Positions 1 through 9,073 of a DNA stretch of 64,000 nucleotides are shown piece after piece. A program made the position numbers and the translations under genes. The notes beneath the pieces are model-generated. The model searched no databases. It had not been told where the DNA came from and saw only the letters and a program-made list of their open reading frames with translations. This DNA comes from Roseicyclus salinarum. Lineage in GTDB: Bacteria > Pseudomonadota > Alphaproteobacteria > Rhodobacterales > Rhodobacteraceae. Where the stretch lies: contig NZ_JARRSA010000001.1 in NCBI RefSeq assembly GCF_029624655.1, positions 243,696 through 307,695 of the forward strand. The letters are read 5' to 3'. The stretch's first letter is position 1, and every line of letters begins with the position of its first letter.

Positions 1-133
1 CCCTCAGCCTTTCATTGATCTCGTCGAGAGCGGTCTCGTGCAGGAACCCGGCGTCCCGCAGCCGTGCGCGGGCCCGATGCCGGGACAATGCCGCGGCATC
101 CACAAGGCGTGGCTGCTGGGTCTGTGGGGTCAC
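1..133 (-). CDS. SAM-dependent methyltransferase, NDUFAF5-like (5' part only)
   Basis: Only the first 44 or so codons lie inside the window; the gene runs off the left edge. It starts at a GTG (reverse strand, position 133), and the N-terminus ends in a stretch reading FLHETALDEINERL. A closely similar FLHE.A..EI..RL segment opens the NDUFAF5/BioC-like methyltransferases that are usually found beside comF in Rhodobacteraceae. It is divergent from comF, with about 50 bp between the two starts. The methyltransferase domain itself lies outside the window, so the assignment rests on the N-terminal signature and position. Confidence 0.6.
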   Translation of the reverse strand, partial: MTPQTQQPRLVDAAALSRHRARARLRDAGFLHETALDEINERLR

Positions 134-182
134 GATCGTGGCCTGTCCTGGACGCTGACCTTCGGGAACTTAGGGGCCGGAC

Positions 183-908
183 ATGAGATTGCAAACGCTG
201 CTGCACGCGGTCTTCCCTCCGGAATGCCTCAATTGCGGCGCGCAGGTCGAAGGGGACTTCGCGCTCTGCGGCCCTTGCTGGTCCGCGACGCCCTTCATCC
301 TCGGCGCCGCGTGCGATCTGTGCGGCAAGGCCCTGCCGGGTCAGACCGCCGGCGGCGAGCGGCTGACCTGCGAGGAATGTCACGCGATCGCAAGGCCTTG
401 GGAGGCGGGGCGCGCGGTCATGGGCTATGCCGATGTCGGCCGCAGGCTGGTCCTTGGGCTGAAGCACGGCGACCGCGCCGAGGTGGCGCGCGCCGCGGGG
501 CCGTGGCTGGCGCGGGCGGGCGCCGACCTGCTGGCCGGCGACCCGCTTCTCGTGCCGATCCCGCTGCATCCCCTCCGGCTTGCCCGCAGACGCTACAACC
601 AGTCGGCGCTTCTGGTCCGGGCGATGGCCTCGGTCACGGGCGCCGAGATCGCGGTGCAGGCGCTCCGCCGCTTGCGCGCGACGCCAAGTCAGGACGGGCG
701 GACCCGCGACGCGCGTTTCGAGAACCTGAGCGGCGCGATCGGCCCGCATCCCCGCTTCGGCAAGGCGCTGAAGGGCCGGGCCGTCGTGCTTGTCGACGAC
801 GTGATGACCTCGGGCGCCACCTTCGCCGCCGCATCCGAGGCCTGCCGAACCGCCGGCGCCACACATCTGCGTGTCCTGGCACTGGCGCGCGTGGGTGGTG
901 ACGCCTAA
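183..908 (+). CDS. comF: ComF family phosphoribosyltransferase-like protein
   Basis: 241 residues. The N-terminal part carries the cysteine pairs of the ComF zinc-binding region (CLNC, CGPC, CDLC and CEEC, within residues 17-67). The C-terminal half has the type I phosphoribosyltransferase PRPP loop, reading VVLVDDVMTSGAT near residues 200-212. ComF proteins are linked to DNA uptake and processing in competent bacteria; outside competent species the role is unclear. The gene is divergent from the methyltransferase and followed 58 bp later by grxC, the common Rhodobacteraceae order. The start ATG is the first in frame and gives a normal family length. Confidence 0.92.
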   Translation: MRLQTLLHAVFPPECLNCGAQVEGDFALCGPCWSATPFILGAACDLCGKALPGQTAGGERLTCEECHAIARPWEAGRAVMGYADVGRRLVLGLKHGDRAEVARAAGPWLARAGADLLAGDPLLVPIPLHPLRLARRRYNQSALLVRAMASVTGAEIAVQALRRLRATPSQDGRTRDARFENLSGAIGPHPRFGKALKGRAVVLVDDVMTSGATFAAASEACRTAGATHLRVLALARVGGDA

Positions 909-966
909 ATACGGCATCGTGACAGACGATCGCGGAAGTCGATCGCAAACGCCGGAGTAACGGGAC

Positions 967-1227
967 ATGCCGAACGTCGAAATCTACACCTCCCCGCTTT
1001 GCGGCTATTGCCACGCCGCCAAGCGTCTTCTGACGGACAAGGGGATCGCCTACACCGAATACGACGTGTCGCGCGCGCCTGAGAAGCGTCAGGAGATGCT
1101 CGGCCGGTCCAGCGGACGGCACACCGTGCCCCAGATCTTCATCGGCGAGCGGCACGTCGGCGGCTACGACGACATGGCCGCGCTGGACCGTGACGGTAAG
1201 CTCGATCCCCTTCTGCAGGAGGCGTGA
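967..1227 (+). CDS. grxC: Glutaredoxin 3
   Basis: 86 residues, the full usual length of a class I glutaredoxin. The redox site CGYC sits at residues 12-15 after the first beta strand, and the glutathione-binding TVPQIFIGERHVGGYDD segment is present at about residues 57-73, with the conserved cis-proline. It should act in the cytoplasm, reducing mixed disulfides and ribonucleotide reductase with glutathione. It lies just downstream of comF and about 60 bp before the MarR gene, so the three may be co-transcribed. Confidence 0.95.
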   Translation: MPNVEIYTSPLCGYCHAAKRLLTDKGIAYTEYDVSRAPEKRQEMLGRSSGRHTVPQIFIGERHVGGYDDMAALDRDGKLDPLLQEA

Positions 1228-1287
1228 GGGCCTGCCGCGACGCGGTGTCCCTTGATGCGGACGCCGCCAAGGCCCTTTAATCCGGTC

Positions 1288-1776
1288 ATGGTGCAGGACG
1301 GTTCCAGACGAGACCACCCGAGGCCGGACGGGTCGCAGTCCGACGATCCGCTTTCGGTCGCGCTGTTCAGCGAGATGTTCATGGCCGACCAGCTGGCGCG
1401 CAACCGGCTGAGCCGGGCACTGCCCAAGGGCATGGAGCTGAGCCATTTCTCGGTGCTGAACCACCTTGCCCGCACCAACGAGGAGAAGACGCCGGCGCAG
1501 CTGGCGCGCATCTTCCATGTGACGCGCGGCGCGATGACGAACACGCTCAACCGGCTGGAATGGGCCGGGCACATCCACGTCCGCCCCGATTGGGACGACG
1601 CGCGCCGCAAGCTTATCGCGATCAGCCCATCGGGGCGGCGCGCGCGCGAGGCGGCCATCGCGGCCATCGCGCCGATCCTCTCCGAGACGGTGCGCGAGAT
1701 CGGCTCCGAGCGCGTGCGCCAGGCGATTCCCGTGATCCGGGAGCTTCGCCTCAGGCTCGAGGAAGACGGAAGCTGA
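1288..1776 (+). CDS. MarR family winged-helix transcriptional regulator
   Basis: 162 residues from the ATG at 1288. An upstream in-frame ATG at 1255 (directly after a TTG) would add 11 residues, but homologous proteins of this family start near the later site. The winged helix-turn-helix is visible at about residues 52-110: SHFSVLNHLAR, then TPAQLARIFHVTRGAMTNTLNRLEWAGH, then the wing RPDWDDARRKLIAIS. The protein is probably a dimeric repressor with an unknown ligand. Its stop codon is only 3 bp from the stop of the convergent ubiG, leaving no room for a terminator between them. Confidence 0.9.
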   Translation: MVQDGSRRDHPRPDGSQSDDPLSVALFSEMFMADQLARNRLSRALPKGMELSHFSVLNHLARTNEEKTPAQLARIFHVTRGAMTNTLNRLEWAGHIHVRPDWDDARRKLIAISPSGRRAREAAIAAIAPILSETVREIGSERVRQAIPVIRELRLRLEEDGS

Positions 1777-1779
1777 GGA

Positions 1780-2550
1780 TCAGGCGGGCTTCGTCGAGGC
1801 CGTGACGTAGTTCACGCCGAGGTCCCGGTCGGACAGCGACCAGCCCCATGTGATCGGGTTGAACACGAACCCCTTGCGGTCCACCGGCGCGAGCCCGGCC
1901 TTGCGCAACATCTCGAACAATTCGTCCGGCGTGATGAATTTCGACCATTCATGCGTGCCCTTGGGCAGCCAGCGCATGACGTATTCCGCTCCGACGATGG
2001 CCATCGCGAAGCTCTTCGGATTGCGGTTGATCGTCGAGCAGATCATCAGCCCGCCGGGTTTCAGAAGTTCCTGGCAGGCGGTCAGGTAGGCCTGCGGGTC
2101 GGCCACATGCTCGACCACTTCCATGTTGAGCACCACGTCGAACCGCTCGCCCGCGCCGGCCAGCGCCTCGGCGGTGGTGTGGCGGTAGTCGATCCTGAGG
2201 CCGGACTGCTCGGCATGAAGACGGGCGACGGGGATGTTGCGCTCGGCCGCGTCGGCGCCCACCACATCGGCCCCAAGCCGCGCCATCGGCTCGGACAACA
2301 GGCCGCCGCCGCAGCCGATGTCGAGGATGCGCAGACCTTCGAACGGCCGGTCCGCCCTGAGGTCGCGCCCGAGCTCTGCGGCGATCTGGGACGTGATGTA
2401 GTCCAGCCGGCAGGGGTTCAGCATGTGCAGCGGCTTGAACTTCCCGGCCGGGTCCCACCACTCGGCCGCCATGGCCTCGAACTTCGCCACTTCGGCGGCG
2501 TCGACCGTCGTCGTGCGCTCCTCGGCGGTCCCTGCGCTGGCAGTCTTCAT
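1780..2550 (-). CDS. ubiG: Ubiquinone biosynthesis O-methyltransferase UbiG
   Basis: 256 residues from the ATG at 2550, which has a GGGGAG ribosome site 6 nt upstream; an in-frame ATG at 2589 lacks this. The class I SAM-binding motif [19 protein letters not shown] is near residues 76-94, and the UbiG-typical [20 protein letters not shown] stretch is at the N-terminus. The enzyme performs both O-methylation steps of ubiquinone synthesis. It is convergent with the MarR gene and divergent from the aminopeptidase gene, with a 69-bp shared start region. Confidence 0.96.
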   Translation of the reverse strand: MKTASAGTAEERTTTVDAAEVAKFEAMAAEWWDPAGKFKPLHMLNPCRLDYITSQIAAELGRDLRADRPFEGLRILDIGCGGGLLSEPMARLGADVVGADAAERNIPVARLHAEQSGLRIDYRHTTAEALAGAGERFDVVLNMEVVEHVADPQAYLTACQELLKPGGLMICSTINRNPKSFAMAIVGAEYVMRWLPKGTHEWSKFITPDELFEMLRKAGLAPVDRKGFVFNPITWGWSLSDRDLGVNYVTASTKPA

Positions 2551-2619
2551 GGACATCTCCCCGTCTTCCTGCGAGTGTTGGTGCGGCAATGGCCACTTCG
2601 GGATCTATATAGGAACCGC

Positions 2620-3609
2620 ATGGACAAGTTCTCCGGCCAAAAGCGCGCAGCGGCGCATCTGTTTCCTCCGATCGACCCTTTCGATCAGCGGATGCTGGAT
2701 GTCGGGGACGGTCATCACCTTTATGTCGAGCAGTGCGGAAACCCCAAGGGCGCGCCGGTCGTGGTGCTGCATGGCGGGCCGGGCGGCGGCTGCAGCCCCG
2801 CGATGCGGCGGTATTTCGATCCCGCGGACTGGCGCATCATCCTGTTCGACCAGCGCGGTTGCGGGCGGTCGCGCCCCCACGCAAGCGTGCGCGGCAACAC
2901 GACGTGGCACCTCGTCGCGGACATCGAGCGCATCCGAAACACGCTCGGGATCGAGCGCTGGGCCGTCTTCGGCGGATCCTGGGGCGCGACGCTGGGCCTG
3001 ATCTATTCCGAAACGCATCCCGACCGCGTCGGCTACCTGGCGCTGCGCGGCGTCTTCCTGTCGATGCAGCGCGAGCTCGACTGGTTCTACGGCGGCGGCG
3101 CGGGTCAGTTCTGGCCCGACCAATGGTCGCGGTTCGTCGCCATGATCCCCGAGGACGAGAGGGGCGACCTGATCGCCGCTTACAACCGGCGCCTGTTCTC
3201 CGGCGATCTCATGGTCGAGACGCGCTATGCCCGCGCCTGGGCGTCGTGGGAGAACGCGCTCGCCTCGATGGACAGCGATGGCGGTGGCGGCGAGAGCCCC
3301 GCGGATTACGCCCGCGCCTTCGCGCGCCTCGAGAACCATTATTTCCTGAACAAGGGCTTTCTGGAGGAGGACGGGCAGATCCTGCGCGACCTGCATCGCA
3401 TCGCGCATGTTCCGGGAACCATCGTGCAGGGCCGCTACGACATGATCTGCCCGCCGGTCTCCGCGCACAGGCTCGCTGCGGAATGGCCCTCGGGCAGGCT
3501 TCACATGATCCGTCAGGCGGGCCACGCCCTCAGCGAGGTCGGGATCAGCGAAGAGCTTGTGCGCCTGATGAAGATCGTCGGCCAGCGGCGCGAGAAGTTC
3601 GGCCTCTGA
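2620..3609 (+). CDS. pip: Prolyl aminopeptidase (proline iminopeptidase), alpha/beta hydrolase
   Basis: 329 residues. The oxyanion region HGGPGGGCSPAMRRYFDP (about residues 49-66), the FDQRGCGRSRPHAS segment and the nucleophile elbow GGSWGATLGL (serine near residue 121) are diagnostic of the S33 prolyl aminopeptidase family. The catalytic Asp and His are expected in GRYDMICPP and in QAGHALSE near the C-terminus. The enzyme releases N-terminal proline from small peptides in the cytoplasm. The start at 2620 matches family N-termini and follows AT-rich sequence (ATCTATATAGGAA) that could be a promoter -10 region. It is convergent with dnaE2, 15 bp away. Confidence 0.95.
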   Translation: MDKFSGQKRAAAHLFPPIDPFDQRMLDVGDGHHLYVEQCGNPKGAPVVVLHGGPGGGCSPAMRRYFDPADWRIILFDQRGCGRSRPHASVRGNTTWHLVADIERIRNTLGIERWAVFGGSWGATLGLIYSETHPDRVGYLALRGVFLSMQRELDWFYGGGAGQFWPDQWSRFVAMIPEDERGDLIAAYNRRLFSGDLMVETRYARAWASWENALASMDSDGGGGESPADYARAFARLENHYFLNKGFLEEDGQILRDLHRIAHVPGTIVQGRYDMICPPVSAHRLAAEWPSGRLHMIRQAGHALSEVGISEELVRLMKIVGQRREKFGL

Positions 3610-3624
3610 GGCCTGGGCGCCCGC

Positions 3625-6555
3625 CTAACCGGACCGAAGGCCGCGGGCGTGTTCCGGCGCACTCAGCAGCCGCGGGTCGATCCCCGGGCTCAGCCGGTGC
3701 CGGATCAGCGCCACGGGATGCGCCCTGAGCGTCAGGCGCATTGCGACGTAATCCTCGACCACCTCCTCGCCCTCGGTCATCTGCGGCAGGTTAACCTTGC
3801 CCTCCACGATGCCCTCGCCGTCCAGGTCGCCCGCGAACAGGGGCAGTTCGCGCTTCGGCGTCAGCGCGCGCGCGGCCCAGAGCGCCTCGCGCCGCGAAAG
3901 CCCGAGACCAGCGAAGGCGTCCGCCTCGGCCAGAACGGTCAGCGTCCGCGCGTCGAGGCCCGCGCGCCGCCAGACATCCTCGACCGTGACATAGCCGTTG
4001 CCGCGCGCGGCGGTCAGCCAGTCGGCGTCCTCCTCGCGCATCGACCTGATCTGCCGAAAGCCCAGCCGCAGCACGAGGTCGCCGGTCTCCGTCCGCTCCA
4101 TCACGTTGTCCCAGTGCGAGCGGTTCACGCAGACGGGGCGCACCTCGACGCCGTGTTCGCGGGCGTCGCGCACGATCTGGGCGGGCGCGTAGAAGCCCAT
4201 GGGCTGCGCGTTCAGAAGCGCGCAGGCGAAGATGCCTGGGTGGTGCCGCTTCAGCCACGACGAAGCGTAGACCAGAAGCGCGAAGGACGCGGCGTGGCTT
4301 TCGGGGAAGCCGTAGCTGCCAAAGCCCTCGATCTGGCTGAAACAGCGCTCGGCGAAGGCCTCGTCATAGCCGTTGGCGCGCATTCCCCGCAGGAACCGCG
4401 TGCGGAATTCCGAGACGTTGCCGTGCTTCTTGAACGTGGCGAGCGCGCGGCGCAGGCGGTCGGCCTCCTCGGGCGTGAAGCCCGCGCCGACGATCGCGAT
4501 CTGCATCGCCTGCTCCTGGAACAGCGGCACGCCCAGCGTCTTGGCGAGCACGCGGCCAAGCTCGTCTGAGGGAAAGCTGACCTCCTCCTCGCCGTTGCGG
4601 CGCCGGATGAAGGGGTGGACCATGTCGCCCTGGATGGGACCGGGGCGGATGATCGCCACCTGGATCACGAGGTCGTAGAAGCAGCGCGGCCGCATCCGGG
4701 GGAGGAAGTTCATCTGCGCCCGGCTCTCCACCTGGAAGACGCCAAGCGAGTCGGACCTGCAGAGCATGTCGTAGACGGCCGGATCCTCGGGCGGGAGCGT
4801 CGCCAGAGTGTAATCCGCCTGGTGGTGCGTCTTCAGAAGCGAGAACGCCTTGCGGATGCAGGTCAGCATCCCCAGCGCGAGGATGTCCACCTTCAGGATG
4901 CCGAGCGCGTCGATGTCGTCCTTGTCCCAGCAGATGACGGTGCGGTCCTCCATCGTCGCGTTCTCGATGGGCACCAGTTCGTCCAGCCGCCCCTCGGTGA
5001 TGACGAAGCCGCCGACATGCTGCGACAGGTGCCGGGGAAAGCCGATGATCTCCTCGATCAGGCGAATCGTCTGCTTCAGGCGCGGGCTTTCGGGGTCGAG
5101 GCCGATCTCGCGCATCCGCTCCAGTTCCGGGCCATGTTTCGACCACGACCCCCAGATCTGGCTCGACAGCGCGGACAGCACGTCCTCCGACAGACCCATC
5201 GCGCGGCCGACCTCGCGCACGGCGCGCTTGCCGCGATAGTGGATCACGGTGGCGCACAGCCCCGCGCGGTGGCGGCCGTAGCGTTCGTAGATGTGCTGGA
5301 TCACCTCCTCGCGCCGCTCGTGCTCGAAATCGACGTCGATGTCGGGCGGCTCGTTGCGCGCCTCGGACACGAAACGCTCGAAGACCATGGTGCCGATCTC
5401 GGGCGAGACGGAGGTGACGCCGAGCGCGTAGCAGGTGATCGAGTTCGCCGCCGAGCCGCGCCCCTGGCACAGGATCCCACGGGACCGCGCGAATTCCACG
5501 ATGTCGTGGACGGTCAGGAAATAGGGCTCGTAGCCGAGTTTCGCGATAAGCCGCAACTCGTGGTCGAGCTGCCTCGAGGCGCGATCGGGGATGCCTTGCG
5601 GATAGCGCCATGCCAGCCCCGCCCTGGCCAGCCGGGTCAGCCGGTCCGAGGCGCTTTCGCCGTCGGCGATCTCGGAGGGGTATTCGTAACGCAGCGAGCG
5701 GATGTCGAACCGCAGCCGCGCGACGATCTCCACGGTGCGGTCCACGGCATCGCGATACCCGTCGAAGATCCGCCGCATCTCGGCCTCGCCGCGCAGGCGC
5801 TGTTCGGCGTTGGCCTGCGCGGCCGTGCCAAGCTCCTCGACGCGCAGGCCCTCGCGGATGCAGGTCAGGATATCGGTCAGCCTGCGGCGCGATCCGTGAT
5901 GCATCAGCGGCCGGGCGGAGGCCACGAGCGGCAGGCCCAGCGTCTGGGAAAGCGTCTCTGCACGGCTGAATCGAGACTTGTCCTGCCCGTCGTAGCGGGG
6001 CGCCATCAGAAGGCCCGTCTGCGGGCCGAGCTGCCGCGAAAGCCGCTCCGTTGCGCGGCGCCATTCCTTCGTGGACCTGTCCGGCGCGTGAAGCAGCAGC
6101 TCCAGACCCTTCGAATGGGCCAGCAGGTCGTCGAGGTGCAGGATGCAGTTTCCCTTTTCCGCGCGCCGCCGCCCGACCGACAGAACCCGGCAGAGGCTGG
6201 CCCAACCCTGCCGGTCGCGCGGCAGGGCGGTGATCCGAAGACCCTCGGTCAGGTGCAGGCAGGACGCCGGCAGAAGCCGCGGGACATGGTCCAGCTTCAG
6301 GCTCGGCGGGTCGGGCAGGTGCGCCGGCTTCGGCGGGCCGATGGGGTCCTTCATCGCCTCGGCGCGATCCTCGATCTCCTCGCGGATCTTCTTCAGTTCG
6401 GACCATGCGCGGACCACGCCCGCGACCGTGTTCACGTCGGCGATCGCGATGGCCTCCAGCCCCAGAAGCGCGGCGCGCCGCGCGTATTCCTCGGGGTGCG
6501 ACCCGCCCGTGAGGAAGGTGAAGTTCGACGTGATGGAGAGTTCCGCGAATCCCAT
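3625..6555 (-). CDS. dnaE2: Error-prone DNA polymerase DnaE2 (ImuC), C-terminally short
   Basis: 976 residues from the ATG at 6555. A GTG at 6573 is also in frame but falls inside an SOS-like box, so the later start is preferred. The N-terminus (FAELSITSNFTFLTGGSHPEEY) is the DnaE2 form of the PHP domain. The PolIII palm aspartates are present in PDIDVDF (about residues 404-410) and KVDILALGML. The protein is the translesion polymerase of the ImuA-ImuB-DnaE2 SOS mutasome. The family usually has about 1050-1100 residues; here the chain stops about 25 residues after the RLTLRAHPVALIR segment, so the OB-fold region that normally follows is missing. No imuA or imuB adjoins it; an imuB lies 23 kb away. 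Confidence 0.94.
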   Translation of the reverse strand: MGFAELSITSNFTFLTGGSHPEEYARRAALLGLEAIAIADVNTVAGVVRAWSELKKIREEIEDRAEAMKDPIGPPKPAHLPDPPSLKLDHVPRLLPASCLHLTEGLRITALPRDRQGWASLCRVLSVGRRRAEKGNCILHLDDLLAHSKGLELLLHAPDRSTKEWRRATERLSRQLGPQTGLLMAPRYDGQDKSRFSRAETLSQTLGLPLVASARPLMHHGSRRRLTDILTCIREGLRVEELGTAAQANAEQRLRGEAEMRRIFDGYRDAVDRTVEIVARLRFDIRSLRYEYPSEIADGESASDRLTRLARAGLAWRYPQGIPDRASRQLDHELRLIAKLGYEPYFLTVHDIVEFARSRGILCQGRGSAANSITCYALGVTSVSPEIGTMVFERFVSEARNEPPDIDVDFEHERREEVIQHIYERYGRHRAGLCATVIHYRGKRAVREVGRAMGLSEDVLSALSSQIWGSWSKHGPELERMREIGLDPESPRLKQTIRLIEEIIGFPRHLSQHVGGFVITEGRLDELVPIENATMEDRTVICWDKDDIDALGILKVDILALGMLTCIRKAFSLLKTHHQADYTLATLPPEDPAVYDMLCRSDSLGVFQVESRAQMNFLPRMRPRCFYDLVIQVAIIRPGPIQGDMVHPFIRRRNGEEEVSFPSDELGRVLAKTLGVPLFQEQAMQIAIVGAGFTPEEADRLRRALATFKKHGNVSEFRTRFLRGMRANGYDEAFAERCFSQIEGFGSYGFPESHAASFALLVYASSWLKRHHPGIFACALLNAQPMGFYAPAQIVRDAREHGVEVRPVCVNRSHWDNVMERTETGDLVLRLGFRQIRSMREEDADWLTAARGNGYVTVEDVWRRAGLDARTLTVLAEADAFAGLGLSRREALWAARALTPKRELPLFAGDLDGEGIVEGKVNLPQMTEGEEVVEDYVAMRLTLRAHPVALIRHRLSPGIDPRLLSAPEHARGLRSG

Positions 6556-6567
6556 GCCACATAGTAT

Positions 6568-6582
6568 ATTCACGTTTTGTTC
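6568..6582 (-). promoter_or_regulatory. SOS (LexA) box-like operator upstream of dnaE2
   Basis: Read on the + strand this is ATTC, 7 nt, GTTC, one mismatch from the GTTC-N7-GTTC LexA operator known in Rhodobacter and other alphaproteobacteria. It lies 13 bp upstream of the preferred dnaE2 start. The position and the SOS nature of dnaE2 support the call; binding is inferred. Confidence 0.7.
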
Positions 6583-6669
6583 TCATTTGGAGTCGAAGCT
6601 TGCCGGGCGTCCGGGTTTCCGGTCCGGGCCTGTCATGGTCTTGCCAAATTCCCCCGTGATAACGAGGCC

Positions 6670-7155
6670 ATGACGCAGCACGCACCCATCATCGGCGACC
6701 CCGCGCCGCATCCGTTCTACACCTTCGGCCTCTGGGCCGTCATCACCGGCGGCCTCGGGCTGATCGCGGTCTTCACCCACATGGCTGGGCCCTGGCTGGA
6801 GCCGTCCCCCTCGGCGGCCAGCCAGATCGGCGAAATCGCGGGCGAGATCCGACGTTCGGCATGGGCGAGCCTCTTTGGCGGTCCCGAACCCGCGCCCGTC
6901 GAGGAAACGGTCGAATGGTGGATCTACCTCGCCGTCGTCGGACCCACGCTGGGCGTCATGGCGCTCGTGCTGTCCCTCATTTCCGGGGTTCGCCGTGAAA
7001 ACTGGCACTACCCGGCCTATGGCACGGCGCTTGGCGCCTCGGCGATCCTGTTACAGTTCGTGTGGATAGTCGCGATGATGATCATGGGCGTCATCCTGTT
7101 GGTCGCAATCATCGAGAACATCGGCGACATCTTCGGCGGCGGCTTCTGGGGGTGA
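6670..7155 (+). CDS. Small integral membrane protein of unknown function
   Basis: 161 residues from the ATG at 6670. Three hydrophobic segments are visible: about residues 18-36 (LWAVITGGLGLIAVFTHMA), 85-105 (IYLAVVGPTLGVMALVLSL) and 119-148, ending in a glycine/phenylalanine-rich tail. Between the first two there is a roughly 45-residue polar stretch with no recognised motif. I do not recognise the family. It is divergent from dnaE2, about 115 bp between starts, so its promoter may lie near the SOS-like box, but nothing shows that it is damage-induced. Confidence 0.75.
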   Translation: MTQHAPIIGDPAPHPFYTFGLWAVITGGLGLIAVFTHMAGPWLEPSPSAASQIGEIAGEIRRSAWASLFGGPEPAPVEETVEWWIYLAVVGPTLGVMALVLSLISGVRRENWHYPAYGTALGASAILLQFVWIVAMMIMGVILLVAIIENIGDIFGGGFWG

Positions 7156-7177
7156 TCCTGCCTGCCGCCGCCAAGGT

Positions 7178-7657
7178 TCAGGCAAGCCCGAATTCCGACA
7201 GCACGGCCTCGTAGATCGGGCGCTTGAACGCCACGATCGCCTCCAGCAGGTCCGGCCCGGTCATCCAGCGCCAAGCCGAGAATTCCACGTCCCTGTAGGT
7301 CAGGTCGATGACATCTTCGGACGCCGTCAGCTCCATCAGGAACCACATCTGCTTCTGTCCGCGATACCGGCCCTTCCAGCGGGTCGGCACGACCTCGGCG
7401 GGCAGGTCGTAATACTGCCAGTCCCGCGTCTGCCCGCGAAGGGCGACATGCGCCGTCTGCACGCCGGTTTCCTCCAGAAGCTCGCGGTAGGCTGCTGCAA
7501 GAACGTCCTCGCCCGGATCGACCCCGCCCTGCGGCATCTGCCAGGCCGGGGTGTCCATGTCCGCGCGCTGCCCGGCAAAGACACGGCCCCGCCCGTCCGT
7601 CAGGACAACGCCCACGCAGGGGCGATAGGGCAGGGCCGCGATCTCGTCCGGTGTCAC
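7178..7657 (-). CDS. rppH: RNA pyrophosphohydrolase RppH (Nudix)
   Basis: 159 residues from the GTG at 7657, 4 bp after the ctpA stop, which suggests translational coupling. The Nudix box GGVDPGEDVLAAAYRELLEETG (G-x5-E-x7-RE-x2-EE-xG) is intact near residues 39-60. The N-terminal YRPCVGVVLTD and W..PQGG signatures and the W-rich C-terminal half match the alphaproteobacterial RppH/IalA group. The enzyme removes pyrophosphate from mRNA 5' ends to start decay. Pairing with ctpA and gpmI is typical for Rhodobacteraceae. Confidence 0.95.
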   Translation of the reverse strand: MTPDEIAALPYRPCVGVVLTDGRGRVFAGQRADMDTPAWQMPQGGVDPGEDVLAAAYRELLEETGVQTAHVALRGQTRDWQYYDLPAEVVPTRWKGRYRGQKQMWFLMELTASEDVIDLTYRDVEFSAWRWMTGPDLLEAIVAFKRPIYEAVLSEFGLA

Positions 7658-7661
7658 GGGC

Positions 7662-8996
7662 TCAGTTCGCGCTCGGTCCGAGGGCGTTGAGACCGGTGAG
7701 GATGTCGATGGCATAGGCCAGCTGGTAGTCCTCGTTCCGGAGGCGGGCCGAAGCCTCGGCGATGGCCTGCTCTTCCTCGAGCTGGCGCAGCTGGTCCTCG
7801 GTGAGCGTCGAGTTCTCGATCGCGCCCCGCAGGCTCGCCTCGTTGCGGCGGAAGGGGCTCTGCTCCTCGTCCTCGGCGACCTCGACCGGCTCGCGCTGCT
7901 CCACCAGGATGTCGGGCGCAACGCCCAGGGCCTGGATCGAGCGGCCAGACGGCGTGTAATAAAGCGATGTCGTCAGGCGCATCGCGCCGTTGCCGGGCAT
8001 CGGCATGACCGACTGGACCGAGCCCTTGCCGAACGTGTTCGTCCCCACGACCACCGCGCGGCGGTGATCCTGAAGCGCGCCGGCCACGATCTCGGAGGCC
8101 GAAGCCGAGCCGCCGTTGACCAGCACCACCATGGGCCGCCCGTCGATGAGGTCGCCCGGCGTGGCATTGTAGCGCTCGCCGTCCTGCGGGTCGCGCCCGC
8201 GGGTCGAGACGATCTCGCCCTGTTCGAGGAACGCGTCGCTGACGCGGATCGCCTCGCTCAGCAGGCCGCCGGCATTGTTGCGCAGGTCGATGACCACGCC
8301 GTTGAGGTTCTCGAGGCCGCCGACTTCCTCGATCAGGCCCTCGAGCCCCTCGGTGAGGTTGGGGAATGTCTGGTCGTTGAATGTGGATACCCGCAGGACG
8401 GCCGTATTGCCCTCGAGCCGCGAACGCACGGCCGTCAGGCGGATACGGTCGCGCACGATGGTCACGTCGAAGGGCTGTTCCTCGCCCTCGCGCACGATCG
8501 TGATGACGATCTCCGAACCGACGGGCCCGCGCATAAGGTCGACAGCCTGTTCCAGCGTCAGCCCCAGAAGCGCTTCGCCGTCGACATGGGTGATGAAATC
8601 GCCCGCCTCGACGCCCGCTTCCATCGCCGGCGTGTCGTCCATGGGCGTGATGACCCGCACGAAGCCGTCTTCCTGCGTCACCTCGATGCCGAGGCCGCCG
8701 AACTCGCCGCGGGTCTGGACCTGCATCGAATCGAAGTCGCGCGGTGGCAGATAGCTCGAGTGCGGGTCGAGGGAGGTGAGCATGCCGTTGATCGCAGCCT
8801 CGATCAGCGCGGCCTCGTCAACTTCTTCGACGTAGTTCGAGCGGATGCGCTCGAAGACGTCGCCGAACAGGTCGAGCTGTTCGTAGACGGAGGCGTTGCG
8901 CACCTCTTCCTGCGCGAGCAGGGGACCGGCGACCTGCGTGCTGAGCAGGACGCCCCCTGCGATCCCCCCGACTGCCGCCACGATCAGCTTGTTCAT
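7662..8996 (-). CDS. ctpA: S41 family C-terminal processing peptidase
   Basis: 444 residues with an N-terminal signal or anchor segment (residues 1-28, ending AQ). A PDZ domain covers roughly 95-175 (GGLGIEVTQEDGFVRVITPMDD). The protease core holds the catalytic serine in NGGSASASEI (around residue 300) and the lysine in NTFGKG (around 325), the Ser-Lys dyad of the family. It should process or degrade proteins in the periplasm. It lies between the envC-like gene (upstream, 77 bp) and rppH, all leftward. The acidic C-terminal tail rich in Glu and Gln is a visible extension past the catalytic core. Confidence 0.95.
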   Translation of the reverse strand: MNKLIVAAVGGIAGGVLLSTQVAGPLLAQEEVRNASVYEQLDLFGDVFERIRSNYVEEVDEAALIEAAINGMLTSLDPHSSYLPPRDFDSMQVQTRGEFGGLGIEVTQEDGFVRVITPMDDTPAMEAGVEAGDFITHVDGEALLGLTLEQAVDLMRGPVGSEIVITIVREGEEQPFDVTIVRDRIRLTAVRSRLEGNTAVLRVSTFNDQTFPNLTEGLEGLIEEVGGLENLNGVVIDLRNNAGGLLSEAIRVSDAFLEQGEIVSTRGRDPQDGERYNATPGDLIDGRPMVVLVNGGSASASEIVAGALQDHRRAVVVGTNTFGKGSVQSVMPMPGNGAMRLTTSLYYTPSGRSIQALGVAPDILVEQREPVEVAEDEEQSPFRRNEASLRGAIENSTLTEDQLRQLEEEQAIAEASARLRNEDYQLAYAIDILTGLNALGPSAN

Positions 8997-9073
8997 CTGG
9001 ATGTGTCCTTGTGCGTATAGCGTCTCTGGTCTTGCGTCTGTCCCGGGTGCACGCCACGGGTGGCCACGACGGC

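Noticed and set aside
4615..6564. Long reading frame opposite dnaE2 (about 650 codons)
   Set aside because: It has no domain pattern, and the dnaE2 strand has clear polymerase motifs.
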